Source of the DNA: Astyanax mexicanus
Taxonomy: Eukaryota > Chordata > Actinopteri > Characiformes > Acestrorhamphidae
Reading direction: 5' to 3'
Assembly: GCF_023375975.1 (NCBI RefSeq)
Contig: NW_026040046.1
Location: forward strand, 2,024,501-2,088,500
Length of the DNA: 64,000 bases
Below the pieces are notes generated by a model. The model searched no databases, was not told the DNA's origin, and worked only from the letters and a program-made list of their open reading frames with translations. The position numbers and the translations under genes were made by a program. The first letter of the stretch is position 1; each line of letters opens with the position of its first letter. Positions 24,671-36,780 of the stretch are shown piece after piece.

Positions 24671-25828
24671 AATATATGTGCATAAATGAGATTAAAATGT
24701 GTACATCACTCAGGCATGCACGCTAGGTTGCTCTGGTCGTTCGGGGGTGTCCAAACTTTTGACCAATAGCTGCTTTTTTCAATAGCTCCTCCATACACTC
24801 ACCATACTAGTGAACTGGCTGGGGGGCCGGGGTGTCTAAACTTTTGACCTAATGCTGCTTAAGCCTATAGCTGCTTCATACACTCACAGTACTGGAGATC
24901 TAGCTGCCGTCCTTCGATGGGCCCCATTCATTCCTATGGGGCGATTTCATACGACAATTGTACGGAAACCGTACGTCGTATTGTTTTGTCCAAAATGTCG
25001 TTGCGAAGAACGTGATAACTTCTATAGGCTGCCCGATTCAGTATAATTAATTCAGGATAAGATGTTTGATTCAGACCAGTTTTCCAACTCGTAGAAAAAT
25101 TAAATGAATCATTGCATCAGCACCATAAAACTCACATATATTGTGTTAACTTGGTAATTAAACATCTAATTTAATTTTATTTAGTTCATCCCAACCCAGA
25201 GCTTTGTCTCCTTGTTTTTGGTACATTTCCTCCTTTAGCAGGTCAGCTGTGGGTGGTCTTAGAGTGGTCCCTCTTTCCCTCTTTCTAAAACTATTCACAC
25301 TCCGGTGCACAGCCGCACCAATGTAACAAGAGTTCAAATGTCCCACTGCGTCTCACACAAACAAGCGCACACACACACACACACACATAACCAAACATGG
25401 TCCTTGAACTTGCCCTACCAGATTGCAGTCAATATTCATGAGTTTTTATTCAAGCTGATACAAATGTCGGAGATCTAGATTTTAAAGTTCAGTATTCTGT
25501 GAACGTATACGGTGATGTACAGGCGTACTCCTTGCTGGAGGAGGGGTGGGGTTTAGCATCACCCCGCCAGACTTTGGCTTGGTCCACAAGCTGTGATTGG
25601 TTGGCTGGGCCTCGAGTTCCCACTCACACATTCCCCTCTTCGTGGTTTAAACTGCTGAGAGACACCGGGACGATGATACGCATATGAAGACGTATAAACG
25701 CGCTCCGCTGCGTAGCGCACTCTCAGTATAATATACATTATATAATATACACAGTATAGCCCAGGCTACTGTGTAGGTTCAACGCAGAAGTATAATATAG
25801 GTAATGCTATCTTTGATCTTTGCAACAT
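24671..25828. other. No gene recognised; short duplications and (AC)n
   Basis: GTCTAAACTTTTGACC-like words occur twice (about 24,748 and 24,832), each followed by similar GCTGCTT and CATACACTCAC blocks, so this is a roughly 85-bp imperfect tandem duplication. Near 24,946-24,985 is an imperfect palindrome around CGACAATTGTACGG and CCGTACGTCG. An AC dinucleotide repeat occupies 25,369-25,386. Confidence 0.5.
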
Positions 25829-26295
25829 AGTGAATTTCAGAGAATGGACAAGAAAGTCTAGAAAGGAGAAAATTGCTCTTCATAAGCAAGGATATGGATA
25901 TAAAAAGTTAGCAAAGACAAAACACAAAAGTTTTGGGATGCTGTTCTCTGGAGTGACGAGACAAAATTGGAACTTTTTGAGCCTATGGTTCAGTGATATG
26001 TCTCAAGGCTCATACGGAAAAGAACAGGCATGGTGGTGGGTTAGTCATACTCTGGGGCTGTTTCGCTTTATCAGGTACAGAGAATCTCCACCATGTGGAA
26101 GATACTATGAATTCAGTTAACTACCAGGAGATCTTGGGTGGAAATGTCATGCAGTCAGTGACAAACCTGAAGCTTGGAAGACATTGGACCTTCCAACAGA
26201 ACAATGATCCCAAGCATACCTCCAATTCTACCATGGCTAGGTTGCAGAAGAACGGCAGGAAGATTCTTGAGTGGCCATCACAATCCTGACTTAAA
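25829..26295 (+). pseudogene. Tc1-like transposase pseudogene, internally deleted
   Basis: The N-terminal helix-turn-helix reads EWTRKSRKEKIALHKQGYGY and KKLAKT. It jumps after a deletion to KHKSFGMLF and then, in another frame, WSDETKLELFEPM, which holds the first catalytic aspartate. Next come HGGG with LVILWGCFALSGT, then NYQEIL, WTFQQNNDPKHTS with the second catalytic aspartate, and EWPSQS followed after a frameshift by PDLNP. The part after PDLNP is lost at the junction with the next repeat. About half of a normal 340-residue Tc1 transposase remains. It differs in sequence from the copy at 994-1900, so the two belong to different Tc1 subfamilies. Confidence 0.87.
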
Positions 26296-26298
26296 TCC

Positions 26299-26450
26299 AG
26301 TGATGGTATAGTTACTTTGAAAAAGTAATCCGATTACTGATTACTGATTACTCCTTTAAAAAGTAACTTAGTTACTTTATGGATTACTTGATTTTAAAAG
26401 TAACTAAGTTACTTTACAAGTTACTTTATTAGTTACTTTCAGCAGCTGCA
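26299..26450. mobile_element. AGTAACTTAGTTACTTT-type dispersed element end
   Basis: Overlapping repeats of AGTAACTTAGTTACTTT and GATTACTGATTACT form the characteristic palindromic end of a dispersed fish DNA element. It abuts the broken Tc1 transposase directly, so it probably inserted there. The inner part would run towards 27,400 (GC-rich 26,840-27,060), but no matching right end was found. Superfamily not assigned. Confidence 0.5.
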
Positions 26451-27314
26451 GACACCACCTCCCGCCGCCTTAACGTAAACATTATAACCAGTTTTACCAA
26501 TACTCCCTTTATTGGAAAATGCATTTTTAACAGCAACAATGTATCTCTAGACATTTAAAGTTGAACTATTTCCTGAAAAAATAAGTTTTTTAATAAAAGT
26601 AAAAGACCATTTCTCTTGAATTAACTTAACATAAATTATTTTTTTAATAAAAAATGAAATATGGTCTTTCTTAATTTCACTTAACATAAATACTTGTTTT
26701 TATTAAAAAAATATAAAATAAAGAAAGTCTTTCTTGACCTGAAATATTTAACACTGTAAATCTTAACATTGAACCTGTTGTTCACTGCAGGGCAGTAAAG
26801 AGTGGTTTTATAAAACAAAACCGTGTATCACATATATGCGGACTGCGGTCCGGGTCCGGACCCAGACCAGTAAACTACTGAGAAGGATTTAATTCTGACA
26901 GCGTTCATTTAAAGCGTCAGAACTTTTCTTGTCTTTACGGTATACGCGCTCTGCGGCACAAAATCTTCAAACGCTCTCCTCTGCTAATCAGATCTGTGCA
27001 GACCGCTGCCCTGGCTAGTGAATTGGGACGCGGCCGGGAAAACCCGCCTTTATAAAGAGATAGGGAGCCCGAGGTGGAAAAATGAGAACAGACGAAAACT
27101 AAAGACACGCCGAGCGCGAGAGAGAGAGACAGGGGAGGATTGTAAAGGTGACGGGAAAGGGAGCGGTGTGTGTGTGTCTGTGTGTGTCTGTGTGGGAGTT
27201 TAAAATGTATTAAAATCAGGATTCATCTTTAGTGCTGGATTTTCCAACATTATTGTGAGGGAATAGTAATAATAGTGTCGTGCGGTATTATAATATCACA
27301 GAAAGAGAGAAAGC

Positions 27315-27346
<32 letters not shown>

Positions 27347-27591
27347 CAGCAAGAGAGAGAGAGTGTGAGAGAAACAGAGAGACAGTAAATGAGAGAGAGA
27401 AACGAGCGCCCTGCATTCACATTGTAAAGCGACAGGTGACCATTAGTTTCCTATGGCAGCGGAGCGATGGTTGTGGACAGTTTGAATGATCTGTGTTTGT
27501 CGCATGCTCTCTGCCTGTGTGCTCCAAATTCCAGTCAGAGTGAAACTTCTCAGCGCAGGCTAAGTCAGTAGCGAGTTGCTAATAGCAACAC
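26451..27591. other. No gene recognised; GA and TG simple repeats
   Basis: A TG repeat lies at about 27,167-27,195 and a GA-rich repeat at 27,296-27,400. The GC-rich block at 26,840-27,060 includes the palindrome GGTCCGGGTCCGGACC. Frames read here, such as the Arg-Glu repeats, are translations of simple sequence and are not genes. Confidence 0.55.
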
Positions 27592-27649
27592 AGCTAAAGC
27601 TACACTTTCTCCTATAGAGTAGTCTATAGGAGAAAGTGTAGCTTTAGCT
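27592..27649. repeat. Perfect 27-bp inverted repeat, 4-nt loop
   Basis: The left arm is 27,592-27,618 (AGCTAAAGCTACACTTTC then TCCTATAGA), the loop GTAG, and the right arm 27,623-27,649. All 27 pairs match. Just downstream the sequence CGAACCGAACCGTGACCCCC resembles the interior of fish hAT-type repeats, so this may be the junction of two inverted copies of an element. Confidence 0.9.
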
Positions 27650-28889
27650 CTATTACCGTGTATTCTGTGTGCGTTTGCGCGAACCGAACCGTGACCCCCG
27701 TACCACAGGGGTTCTTGAAAGGATTCACATAACGTATATATTTATATACATAATACATACCACTACCTGTGAAAGAGGTATATAAGAGGTATATAAAACT
27801 TTCATTTTTATTCATCTTCTTTCACTAAGGATGTAGGTTAACCATGCTGCTGGTGGCCTTTGTTTCCCAGTTGAAAAAGGTTTTTTCTTGTATACATTTT
27901 TGTGTAAACATTCTGAAATTGAAAATGAATAGAGTGATTGTTGAGCATGCTGACCTTGATCCTGACCCCTTACACACACTGTTCATGGGTCAGTAGTCAA
28001 ACTCTTTCATCTATACTGAAAAAGGAGACTGGATTAAGGCCAAATCTGACTGTGAATCAGCATGGCCTAATGGTGCACACAATCAGCCCCTTCATGCTAC
28101 CAGTCAGATACTGATGGTATAGGCATTGGCAAAGGAGAAGCACAAAGTGCTGCAAGAATGTGAGCTCCTGCCATGGCTGTTAACCCTGTTAAAGATACCA
28201 TCCTGTCCAGCTGGTCAAGCTAGTTAACCATGTTAGCCCTGGAGCAGCACAGGGCATGTTTTCATTTAAGATTGATGGTATACCTGGTCTACCAACATGA
28301 CCAACATAGTAGTGTGGCCAAAAAGGTTAACCACCAATTGGTCAACCAACTCCAATTTCATATTTTAAAAGAGTATCTTTTTTTCAAATGGCCTTTAATA
28401 TAAACATTTCCATCTTCAAAACAGCAACGTACAACAAGAGAAAATAGATTTTTTCTTAAAGTGTACTTTTAATGGAGGTCAGTGTAAATAAAAGTAATTT
28501 TGGAGCATTTCTATTGGTCTTTTTATCATGAAATATTGACACAATATAAAGAACAAATGCCAGATTCAATCATAAAATTGATTAACAAGTATTGCAAGAT
28601 ACGGATTAGGACATTTTCACAACCAGGTCATACTGACACTGATGTTAAACAGTAAAAAAATGTAAAAAATATATATATATATATAAAATAAATGTTTTCT
28701 ACATAAAACATTACTCTTCAGCTAAATTCATATAACTGTACATATAACTCAAAATGTTCACCACTATCTAATCATGATAATTTACAAAAAAATAAATATA
28801 GAAATAATGTTGTTTGTTTCATTTTAACCCTTTATTGTGACTACTGGGTCAAATTGACCAGAGCAGAATTTGTATAATATGAATATACA
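27650..28889. other. No gene recognised
   Basis: AT-rich DNA with a TA run near 28,667-28,684. A short GGTCAAATTGACC palindrome lies at about 28,848. Confidence 0.45.
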
Positions 28890-28950
28890 GTATCAGTCAA
28901 ACATTTTTCCTACATTGTAAAATAATACTGATGTCATTGAGACTATAAAG

Positions 28951-29001
<51 letters not shown>

Positions 29002-29280
29002 GGAACCACGTAGTAACTTTAAAGCGTTACACAAACCAAAATACTTTCTAAAGCTGGTAACTTTGATGAACTTGATGAACCTTGATGATCCTGTGAAACA
29101 AAGGTAACCCTTGGTCTTCCCTTCCTGGGGCGTTCCTGATGAGAGTCAGTTTATCTTGTTTTGAAATTCTTCGAATTGACTTAAAAACTTGAAAGAAATG
29201 GGGCAATTTTACCAACATTAGAACAGGCTCAGCTAGATACTGCTTAAACAGTGCTTTGCCTTCTAAAAGTTCATGTCTGT
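28890..29280 (-). mobile_element. Tc1-like transposon, deleted copy with (TAA)n insertion
   Basis: CAGTATCAGTCAAACATTTT (28,890 on) is like a Tc1 inverted-repeat end. CCTACATTGTAAAATAATAC follows, then a TAA microsatellite (28,952-29,001), CAAACCAAAATACTTTC, and then reversed transposase sequence with GATGAACTTGATG, CTTGGTCTTCCCTTCCTGGG and GAAATTCTTCGAATTGAC. The core of the transposase is missing. The arrangement parallels 466-655, which suggests a shared non-autonomous family. Confidence 0.7.
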
Positions 29281-31064
29281 GATGATTCTTAAAATTAGTG
29301 ACTAAAACTATAATTAAAAATGCTCTTAGCAGTTCGTGATATTTTTTTCAAGAAGAAATTGTGCAGAGCCCAGTTGTAGCTTAGGGACTGGTCATACCAC
29401 AGAGTGGCCCCAATACCCCAGTGTGGCCCACTGTGGGGAAAACATATTGATGAGTCGCTGTAAACATAGGGAGGCCTGAATGTTGTAATTGCTTTATCTA
29501 AACTGACCAATAGGCAAACCAATAAAGAACAAGAACTAGAGTAGCGTCCTCTAGAATAACTGACCCCATCATGCCAAAAGGTAAACAAAAAGCCACTGCC
29601 AGATTTACTGTGATGTTCATCTGTTTCTGTTGACTTCTGAGTGGCCAGACACCGGTTTAGCTGTGGGACAGCAGTATGTAAGTTGATCATTAAATGTTAC
29701 CTCAAGGGATGGCTTAAGAACTCAGACCCCTGTATGAATTGTGAGATGTTATCTTGTGAGCGTGGCTGAACAGTGCCACAGTGTCACGTGTACAGGTTTT
29801 ACATCATAGAAGACATAACCACCAGGGTTCGCATTACAGAGAGGATTGGGGTTTCTGATCCCCCTAATTAAGATTCTAAATGCTTGCTTTGGTGTCACAC
29901 AGGTTTCAATCTGAAGATGTGTTTGTTATTCACTCTTCAGCCTTTAAGGTGAATGAAATAAGAATCCAAGTTAAATTTTATATAGGCTGTTTGTAATTCT
30001 GCACCCCCCCCCCTCCTCACCCTCCATTATTGTTGTATAATTCACACCCTGATTACCTCCCACAGTGGACAGCACAGTGTGTGGTAAAGATCCACAATTC
30101 CACACACATGCCCTGCAGGTCAGTGCAACTTTCTTTAGCTTTTATTGAACACATGTCTTCCTATCCCATGATGTTTTGCATGTCAGAGTGGATTTATTGA
30201 AATGTACAGATTTGTTTCTTGTTGGTGTCAGAAACTCTCATTTGCTTTGAATGGGGTTTGAGGGATCACTTAAGGAAAAAAGACATGCTGCATCCAACAG
30301 GACAAAGCCTTGTAGTTAACAGAACCATCTTATTTTACTGTAAACTGTGAAAAAGCAGCAGATAAAAACTAGTTGTAAACAGATTCATCCAACTGGTAAT
30401 ATAATACTAGTGGAGCTGTGAAAAGAAGTTCAGGGCAAGTTAACACAGGCAATTAAATCAAGTATGGTGTTCAGCCCTCTTCCTCCTGGAGAGCTTCTGA
30501 GGCTTCTGAGGGCAGAAATTAACTAGATCAGGTGGGGACAGTTGGATTTCGGTTGAACCCAGGCTGTTGTCCAGAGTTCCAATGGCATTCAAGCAAAAGT
30601 CTGGAAACAGCGATCAGTCCTTGAGAACTGGTTTGATAACCACTGGTTTAGGATGAGGTAGACAACATCAGCATGACATCAGCATGCTTGTTCTGAAATA
30701 ATACAATACACACTGGTAAACAATCGAAAAGATGATTCCGTTCAATTTGTATTCAAACTAAATTTGGATTCCCGCAGTTAAAAAAAACCAATGACAAAAG
30801 TCTAAGACCGTCTAATGATCCCAGAGAACTGATCTGAGAACCAGTGGTGTGGGAAATGGTAGGAAAAAACTTATATTACATCAACTCTTACAACTGATGG
30901 AAAATCACTCACTACAGATGGAAATATGGCTTTAACTCTTGAAAACATACACACTTCAAGAAATATTGAGATTCCCTTTCCTCCATCATAAGCCTACAGT
31001 GCTGGAGGCCTGTGACATGAATGTAGAAAGTTGTTGAGTTTTGCTGCAGTATGTCAGTGTATAA
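29281..31064. other. No gene recognised
   Basis: A 131-codon minus-strand frame (29,295-29,690) shows no family I recognise and is probably chance, as its composition is unremarkable. A C run lies at about 30,004-30,012. The block at about 30,465-30,660 (CTTCCTCCTGGAGAGC, CTTGAGAACTGGTTTGATAA) resembles a dispersed fish DNA repeat. Confidence 0.4.
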
Positions 31065-31149
31065 AAGAGGTCATGCAAGTGTTCCTTCAGCTGATTTCTG
31101 ACCTGTATGTTTCAGAACATCAGCTGAAGGAACACTTGCATGACCTCTT
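31065..31149. repeat. 85-nt hairpin with 31-bp perfect stem
   Basis: The left arm 31,065-31,095 (AAGAGGTCATGCAAGTGTTC then CTTCAGCTGAT) is exactly reverse-complemented at 31,119-31,149. The pairing continues inwards for six more base pairs with a single bulged C (31,118), leaving a 10-nt loop (31,102-31,111). The size and shape resemble a microRNA precursor or a tiny foldback transposon. I do not recognise either arm as a known microRNA. Confidence 0.85.
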
Positions 31150-31436
31150 GCATGACCAAATTCCTGAGCACACAGCATTTTCATTCATAAATAGTTAATA
31201 AACAGAGGAAATGTTAGATTTAAAAAACAACTACAGCTTAAGGTACAATTAATCTTGATAACCAGTGTTTCTCATGGAAACTGTGAGCATGATTGCAGCT
31301 CAGGAGTGCTGTGAAATAGAGACATAGCATGGGGGAAAACTATGTGGTTTCCACTGATTTGTATTTCAGATTTCTCATTACTGGTTTGTAACTAAAATGG
31401 CAAATATTGCCAAAAAGCTGTTACAGTATTTAGATT
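31150..31436. other. No gene recognised
   Basis: AT-rich spacer between the hairpin and a microsatellite. The words CTTGCATGACC at the hairpin edge are repeated directly once (31,135 and 31,148). Confidence 0.4.
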
Positions 31437-31441
31437 AAAAA

Positions 31442-31537
<96 letters not shown>
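31437..31537. repeat. A14-(TA)37-(TG)6 compound microsatellite
   Basis: Poly-A (31,437-31,450), then a long TA run (31,451-31,525) and a TG run (31,526-31,537). Confidence 0.95.
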
Positions 31538-31923
31538 TTGGTACTACAATATGACTGCTGTCATTATATCAGGGGCATTAAACTGTCTTAAAATGACAAT
31601 AATACTGTTTGTCACAATTATTTCTAAAACAATGTTGTTTAAAAGAAATTGTTTTGAATATTGTGGGTAAAATTAGAAAAAGGTTTTAAAAGCCCTACAA
31701 TGTAACAATGTGTAACAATACTGTGTTTACTTCTAGTGATATTCATTATGAAAAAAATATATTTCTGGGACAATGTATTGTTTCAAATGTTAAGTGGTAA
31801 TTGTGAGAGGTAATTCTGAAACTTTACTTATGTTAAACTTCACAAAAATCTAATCTTTCAAGAATCTAATTTTCTTCATGTTTACAGAGTCAGTGATCAG
31901 TGATTACCTGTTATTAGGTAATC
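31538..31923. other. AT-rich DNA leading into the 29-bp array
   Basis: I see no gene. The last 30 bp contain TTTACAGAGTC (31,881-31,891), which recurs at the far end of the array, and a GATTACCT...AGGTAATC inverted pair (31,902-31,924). Confidence 0.45.
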
Positions 31924-34900
31924 ACAGACCCTACTAACTCCTACTGATGCCTACAGACCCTAATAACTTCTACTGATGCCTACAGACCCTAATAACTCCT
32001 ACTGATGCCTACAGACCCTAATAACTCCTCCTGATGCTTACAGACCCTACTGACTCCTACTGATGCCTACAGACCCTACTGACTCCTACTGATGCCTACA
32101 GACACTACTGACTCCTACTGATGCCTACAGACCCTAATAACTCCTACTGATGCCTACAGACCCTAATAACTCCTACTGATGCCTACAGACCCTAATAACT
32201 CCTACTGATGCCTACAGACACTACTGACTCCTACTGATGCCTACAGACCCTAATAACTCCTACTGATGCCTACAGACCCTAATAACTCCTACTGATGCCT
32301 ACAGACCCTAATAACTCCTACTGATGCCTACAGACCCTAATAACTCCTACTGATGCCTACAGACACTAATAACCCCTACTGATGCCTACAGACCCTACTG
32401 ACTCCTACTGATGCCTACAGACCCCAATAACTGCTACTGATGCCTACAGACCCTAATAACTCCTCCTGATGCTTACAGACCCTACTGACTCCTACTGATG
32501 CCTACAGACCCTACTGACTCCTACTGATGCCTACAGACACTACTGACTCCTACTGATGCCTACAGACCCTAATAACTCCTACTGATGCCTACAGACCCTA
32601 ATAACTCCTACTGATGCCTACAGACCCTAATAACTCCTACTGATGCCTACAGACACTACTGACTCCTACTGATGCCTACAGACCCTAATAACTCCTACTG
32701 ATGCCTACAGACCCTAATAACTCCTACTGATGCCTACAGACCCTAATAACTCCTACTGATGCCTACAGACCCTACTGACTCCTACTGATGCCTACAGACC
32801 CCAATAACTGCTACTGATGCCTACAGACCCTAATAACTCCTACTGATGCCTACAGACACTAATAACCCCTACTGATGCCTACAGACCCTAATAACTCCTA
32901 CTGATGCCTACAGACCCTACTGACTCCTACTGATGCCTACAGACCCTAATAACTCCTACTGATGCCTACAGACACTACTGACTCCTACTGATGCCTACAG
33001 ACACTAATGACTCTTTCTGATGGCTACAGCCCCTAATAACTCCTACTGATGCCTACAGCCCCTAATACCTCCTACTGATGCCTACAGACACTAATAACTC
33101 CTACTGATGCCTACAGACACTACTGACTCCTACTGATGCCTACAGACACTAATGACTCTTTCTGATGGCTACAGCCCCTAATAACTGCTACTGATGCCTA
33201 CAGCCCCTAATAACTCCTACTGATGCCTACAGCCCCTAATAACTCCTATTGATGCCTACAGACACTACTGACTCCTACTGATGCCTACAGACACTACTGA
33301 CTCCTACTGATGCCTACAGCCCCTAATAACTCCTATTGATGCCTACAGACACTACTGACTCCTACTGATGCCTACAGACCCTAATAACTCCTACTGATGC
33401 CTACAGACCCTAATAACTCCTACTGATGCCTACAGACACTAATAACTCCTACTGATGCCTACAGACCCTAATAACTCCTACTGATGCCTACAGCCCCTAA
33501 TAACTCCTACTGATGCCTACAGACACTACTGACTCCTACTGATGCCTACAGACCCTAATAACTCCTACTGATGCCTACAGACCCTAATAACTCCTACTGA
33601 TGCCTACAGACACTAATAACTCCTACTGATGCCTACAGACCCTAATAACTCCTACTGATGCCTACAGCCCCTAATAACTCCTACTGATGCCTACAGCCAC
33701 TACTGACTCCTACTGATGTCTAGAGACCCTAATAACTCCTGCTGATGCCTACAGACCCTAATGACTCTTTCTGATGCCTACAGACACTAATAACTCCTAC
33801 TGATGCCTACAGACACTAATGACTCTTTCTGATGCCTACAGCCCCTAATAACTCCTACTGATGCTACAGCCACTACTGACTCCTACTGATGTCTAGAGAC
33901 CCTAATAACTCCTGCTGATGCCTACAGACCCTATTGACTCTTTCTGATGCCTACAGACACTACTGACTCTTTCTGATGCCTACAGACACTACTGACTCTT
34001 TCTGATGCCCAAAGATCCTTATAACTCCTACTAATGCCTACAGACCCTAATAACTCTTTCTGATGCCTACAGCCCCTAATAACTCCTACTGATGCCTACA
34101 GACACTAATGACTCTTTCTGATGCCTACAGCCCCTAATAACTCCTACTGATGCCTACAGACACTACTGACTCCTACTGATGCCTACAGACACTACTGACT
34201 CTTTCTGATGCCCAAAGACCCTTATAACTCCTACTAATGCCTACAGACACTACTGACTCCTACTGATGCCTACAGACACTACTGACTCTTTCTGATGCCC
34301 AAAGACCCTAATAACTCCTACTAATGCCTACAGACCCTACTGACTCCTACTGATGCCTACAGACCCTAATAACTCCTACTGATGCCTACAGACACTACTG
34401 ACTCCTACTGATGCCTACAGACCTTAATAACTCCCACTGATGCCTACAGACACTACTGACTCTTTCTGATGCCTACAGACACTAATAACTCCTACTGATG
34501 CCTACAGACCCTAATAACTCCTACTAATGCCTACAGACCCTAATAACTCCTACTAATGCCTACAGACACTACTGACTCTTTCTGATGCCTACAGACCCTA
34601 ATAACTCCTACTGATGCTTACAGACACTACTGACTCTTTCTGATGCCCAAAGACCCTAATAACTCCTACTGATGCCTACAGACACTACTGACTCCTACTG
34701 ATGCTTACAGACACTACTGACTCTTTCTGATGCCCAAAGACCCTAATAACTCCTACTGATGCCTACAGACACTACTGACTCCTACTGATGCCTACAGACC
34801 CTAATAACTCCTACTGATGCCTACAGACACTAATAACTCCTACTGATGCCTACAGACCCTAATAACTCCTACTGATGCCTACAGACACTAATGACTCTTT

Positions 34901-36000
34901 CTGATGCCTACAGACACTAATGACTCTTTCTGATGCCTACAGACACTAATAACTCCTACTTATGCCTACAGACCCTACTGACTCCTACTGATGCCTACAG
35001 ACACTAATAACTCCTACTTATGCCTACAGACCCTACTGACTCCTACTGATGCCTACAGACACTAATAACTCCTACTTATGCCTACAGACACTAATGACTC
35101 TTTCTGATGCCTACAGACACTAATGACTCTTTCTGATGCCTACAGACCCTAATAACTCCTACTGATGCTTACAGACACTACTGACTCTTTCTGATGCCCA
35201 AAGACCCTAATAACTCCTACTGATGCCTACAGACACTACTGACTCCTACTGATGCCTACAGACCCTAATAACTCCTACTGATGCCTACAGACCCTAATAA
35301 CTCCTACTGATGCCTACAGACACTACTGACTCCTACTGATGCCTACAGACCCTAATAACTCCTACTGATGCCTACAGACCCTAATAACTCCTACTGATGC
35401 CTACAGACCCTAATAACTCCTACTGATGCCTACAGACCCTAATAACTCCTACTGATGCCTACAGACCCTAATAACTCCTACTGATGCCTACAGACCCTAA
35501 TAACTCCTACTGATGCCTACAGACCCTACTGACTCCTACTGATGCCTACAGACCCTAATAACTCCTACTGATGCCTACAGACCCTAATAACTCCTATTGA
35601 TGCCTCAAACACTACTGACTCCTACTGATGCCTATAGACCCTAATGACTCCTACTGATGCCTACAGACACTACTGACTCTTTCTGATGCCTCTAGACCCT
35701 AAAAATTCCTGCTGATGCCTACAGACCCTAATAACTCCTACTGATGCCTACAGACCCTAATAACTCCTACTGATGCCTACAGACACTACTGACTCTTTCT
35801 GATGCCTCTAGACCCTAAAAATTCCTGCTGATGCCTACAGACCCTAATAACTCCTACTGATGCCTACAGACACTACTGACTCTTTCTGATGCCTCTAGAC
35901 CCTAAAAACTCCTGCTGATGCCTACAGACACTACTGACTCTTTCTGATGCCTCTAGACCCTAATAACTCCTACTGATGCCTACAGACCCTAATAACTCCT
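31924..36000. repeat. 29-bp satellite array, about 140 monomers
   Basis: Monomers contain CTCCTACTGATGCCTACAG followed by a variable ten-base part. The main forms are ACCCTAATAA, ACACTACTGA and CCCCTAATAA, plus a CTCTTTCTGATG variant. The period is 29 bp, so reading frame changes every unit, and TAA and TGA occur in most monomers: the array is non-coding. A higher-order period is visible. The rare CTCCTCCTGATGCTTACAG unit recurs 435 bp apart (32,025 and 32,460), exactly 15 monomers, with matching neighbours. The right third is enriched in the CTCTTTCTGATG form and in CTCTAGACCCTAAAAA variants, as expected of the more diverged edge of an array. Confidence 0.97.
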
Positions 36001-36026
36001 TTACAGAGTCCTACAGATGTCTACTA

Positions 36027-36780
36027 TTATACAACAGTTAGTTCCGACCTCACAATCTGATTGGTTGAGAAGTGTTCTAGCCGGGATGATATTCGTGATA
36101 ACATCACGGCCTTCTCACACTAAACTTGTATCACTCCGCGGACGCGTTACCGAGTAACGGCGTATATACACAGTACAGGTTTGAATTATCGCCTCCACCG
36201 GCACCAGCAGCAGCTATAGCTTAGCACAGGCTAGCGCTCAGCCGCGGCATACTTGCCCGCAGCCCGCAGTGCTGACTCTTGGAAAATCGCTCAGCTAATG
36301 CCGTCTGACAGCCAGAACGGTAACTTAACCAGCCAGGCCAGGCTAAACTAAGTTAATGCTGAGCTAAAGCAAGCTACGCTGACTGGGAATTTCCGAAGCG
36401 CGGATAGCTTGACTCTGGTCACCTACCCACAGTCCAGCCACACCGGCAAGCTAACCAACACCACCCAGCAAAACAAAGAGAAATGCTCAAAAAATGCGCA
36501 GCGTTCACCTGAAGACGACTCCACGGAGCAGGAGAGGAGAGTATTCGCGTTATTTCACGATCCTAACGTTACCATCTTCACTTATTCCCAATTTTTCTTT
36601 CAAGTTAACTTTCGTGGTGTTAGTCTGCCTGAACCATACACTGTTTTGTAGTTAAGTTGTGGTGGAACTACTTTTTGGCGGAAGGCTCAGTCCATATTAA
36701 AGCATATTCAAACTGAATTTCTTAAAGTTCTTTGATTTATTTTCTTTATTCATTTTGTAAAAAAAGAAACTGTTGTATAA
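36027..36780. mobile_element. TIR-bounded DNA element next to the 29-bp array
   Basis: TTATACAACAGT at 36,027-36,038 is exactly inverted at 36,769-36,780. The interior has moderate GC, a CCTCACAATCTGATTGGTTG segment and an 80-codon frame (36,409-36,651) with no domain I recognise. I see no clear target-site duplication. It may be a non-autonomous DNA transposon. The left subterminal part contains GATATTCGTGATAACATC, which is shared with the neighbouring foldback. Confidence 0.5.

Noticed and set aside
27018..27489. Frames rich in Arg-Glu and Val-Cys
   Set aside because: They are translations of GA and TG simple repeats.
29295..29690. 131-codon minus-strand frame
   Set aside because: I recognise no domain, it has no flanking splice signals that I can support, and it follows directly after a Tc1 relic in AT-rich DNA.
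31924..36000. CRISPR-like array
   Set aside because: Units are contiguous 29-bp repeats without unique spacers, and the context is a vertebrate genome.
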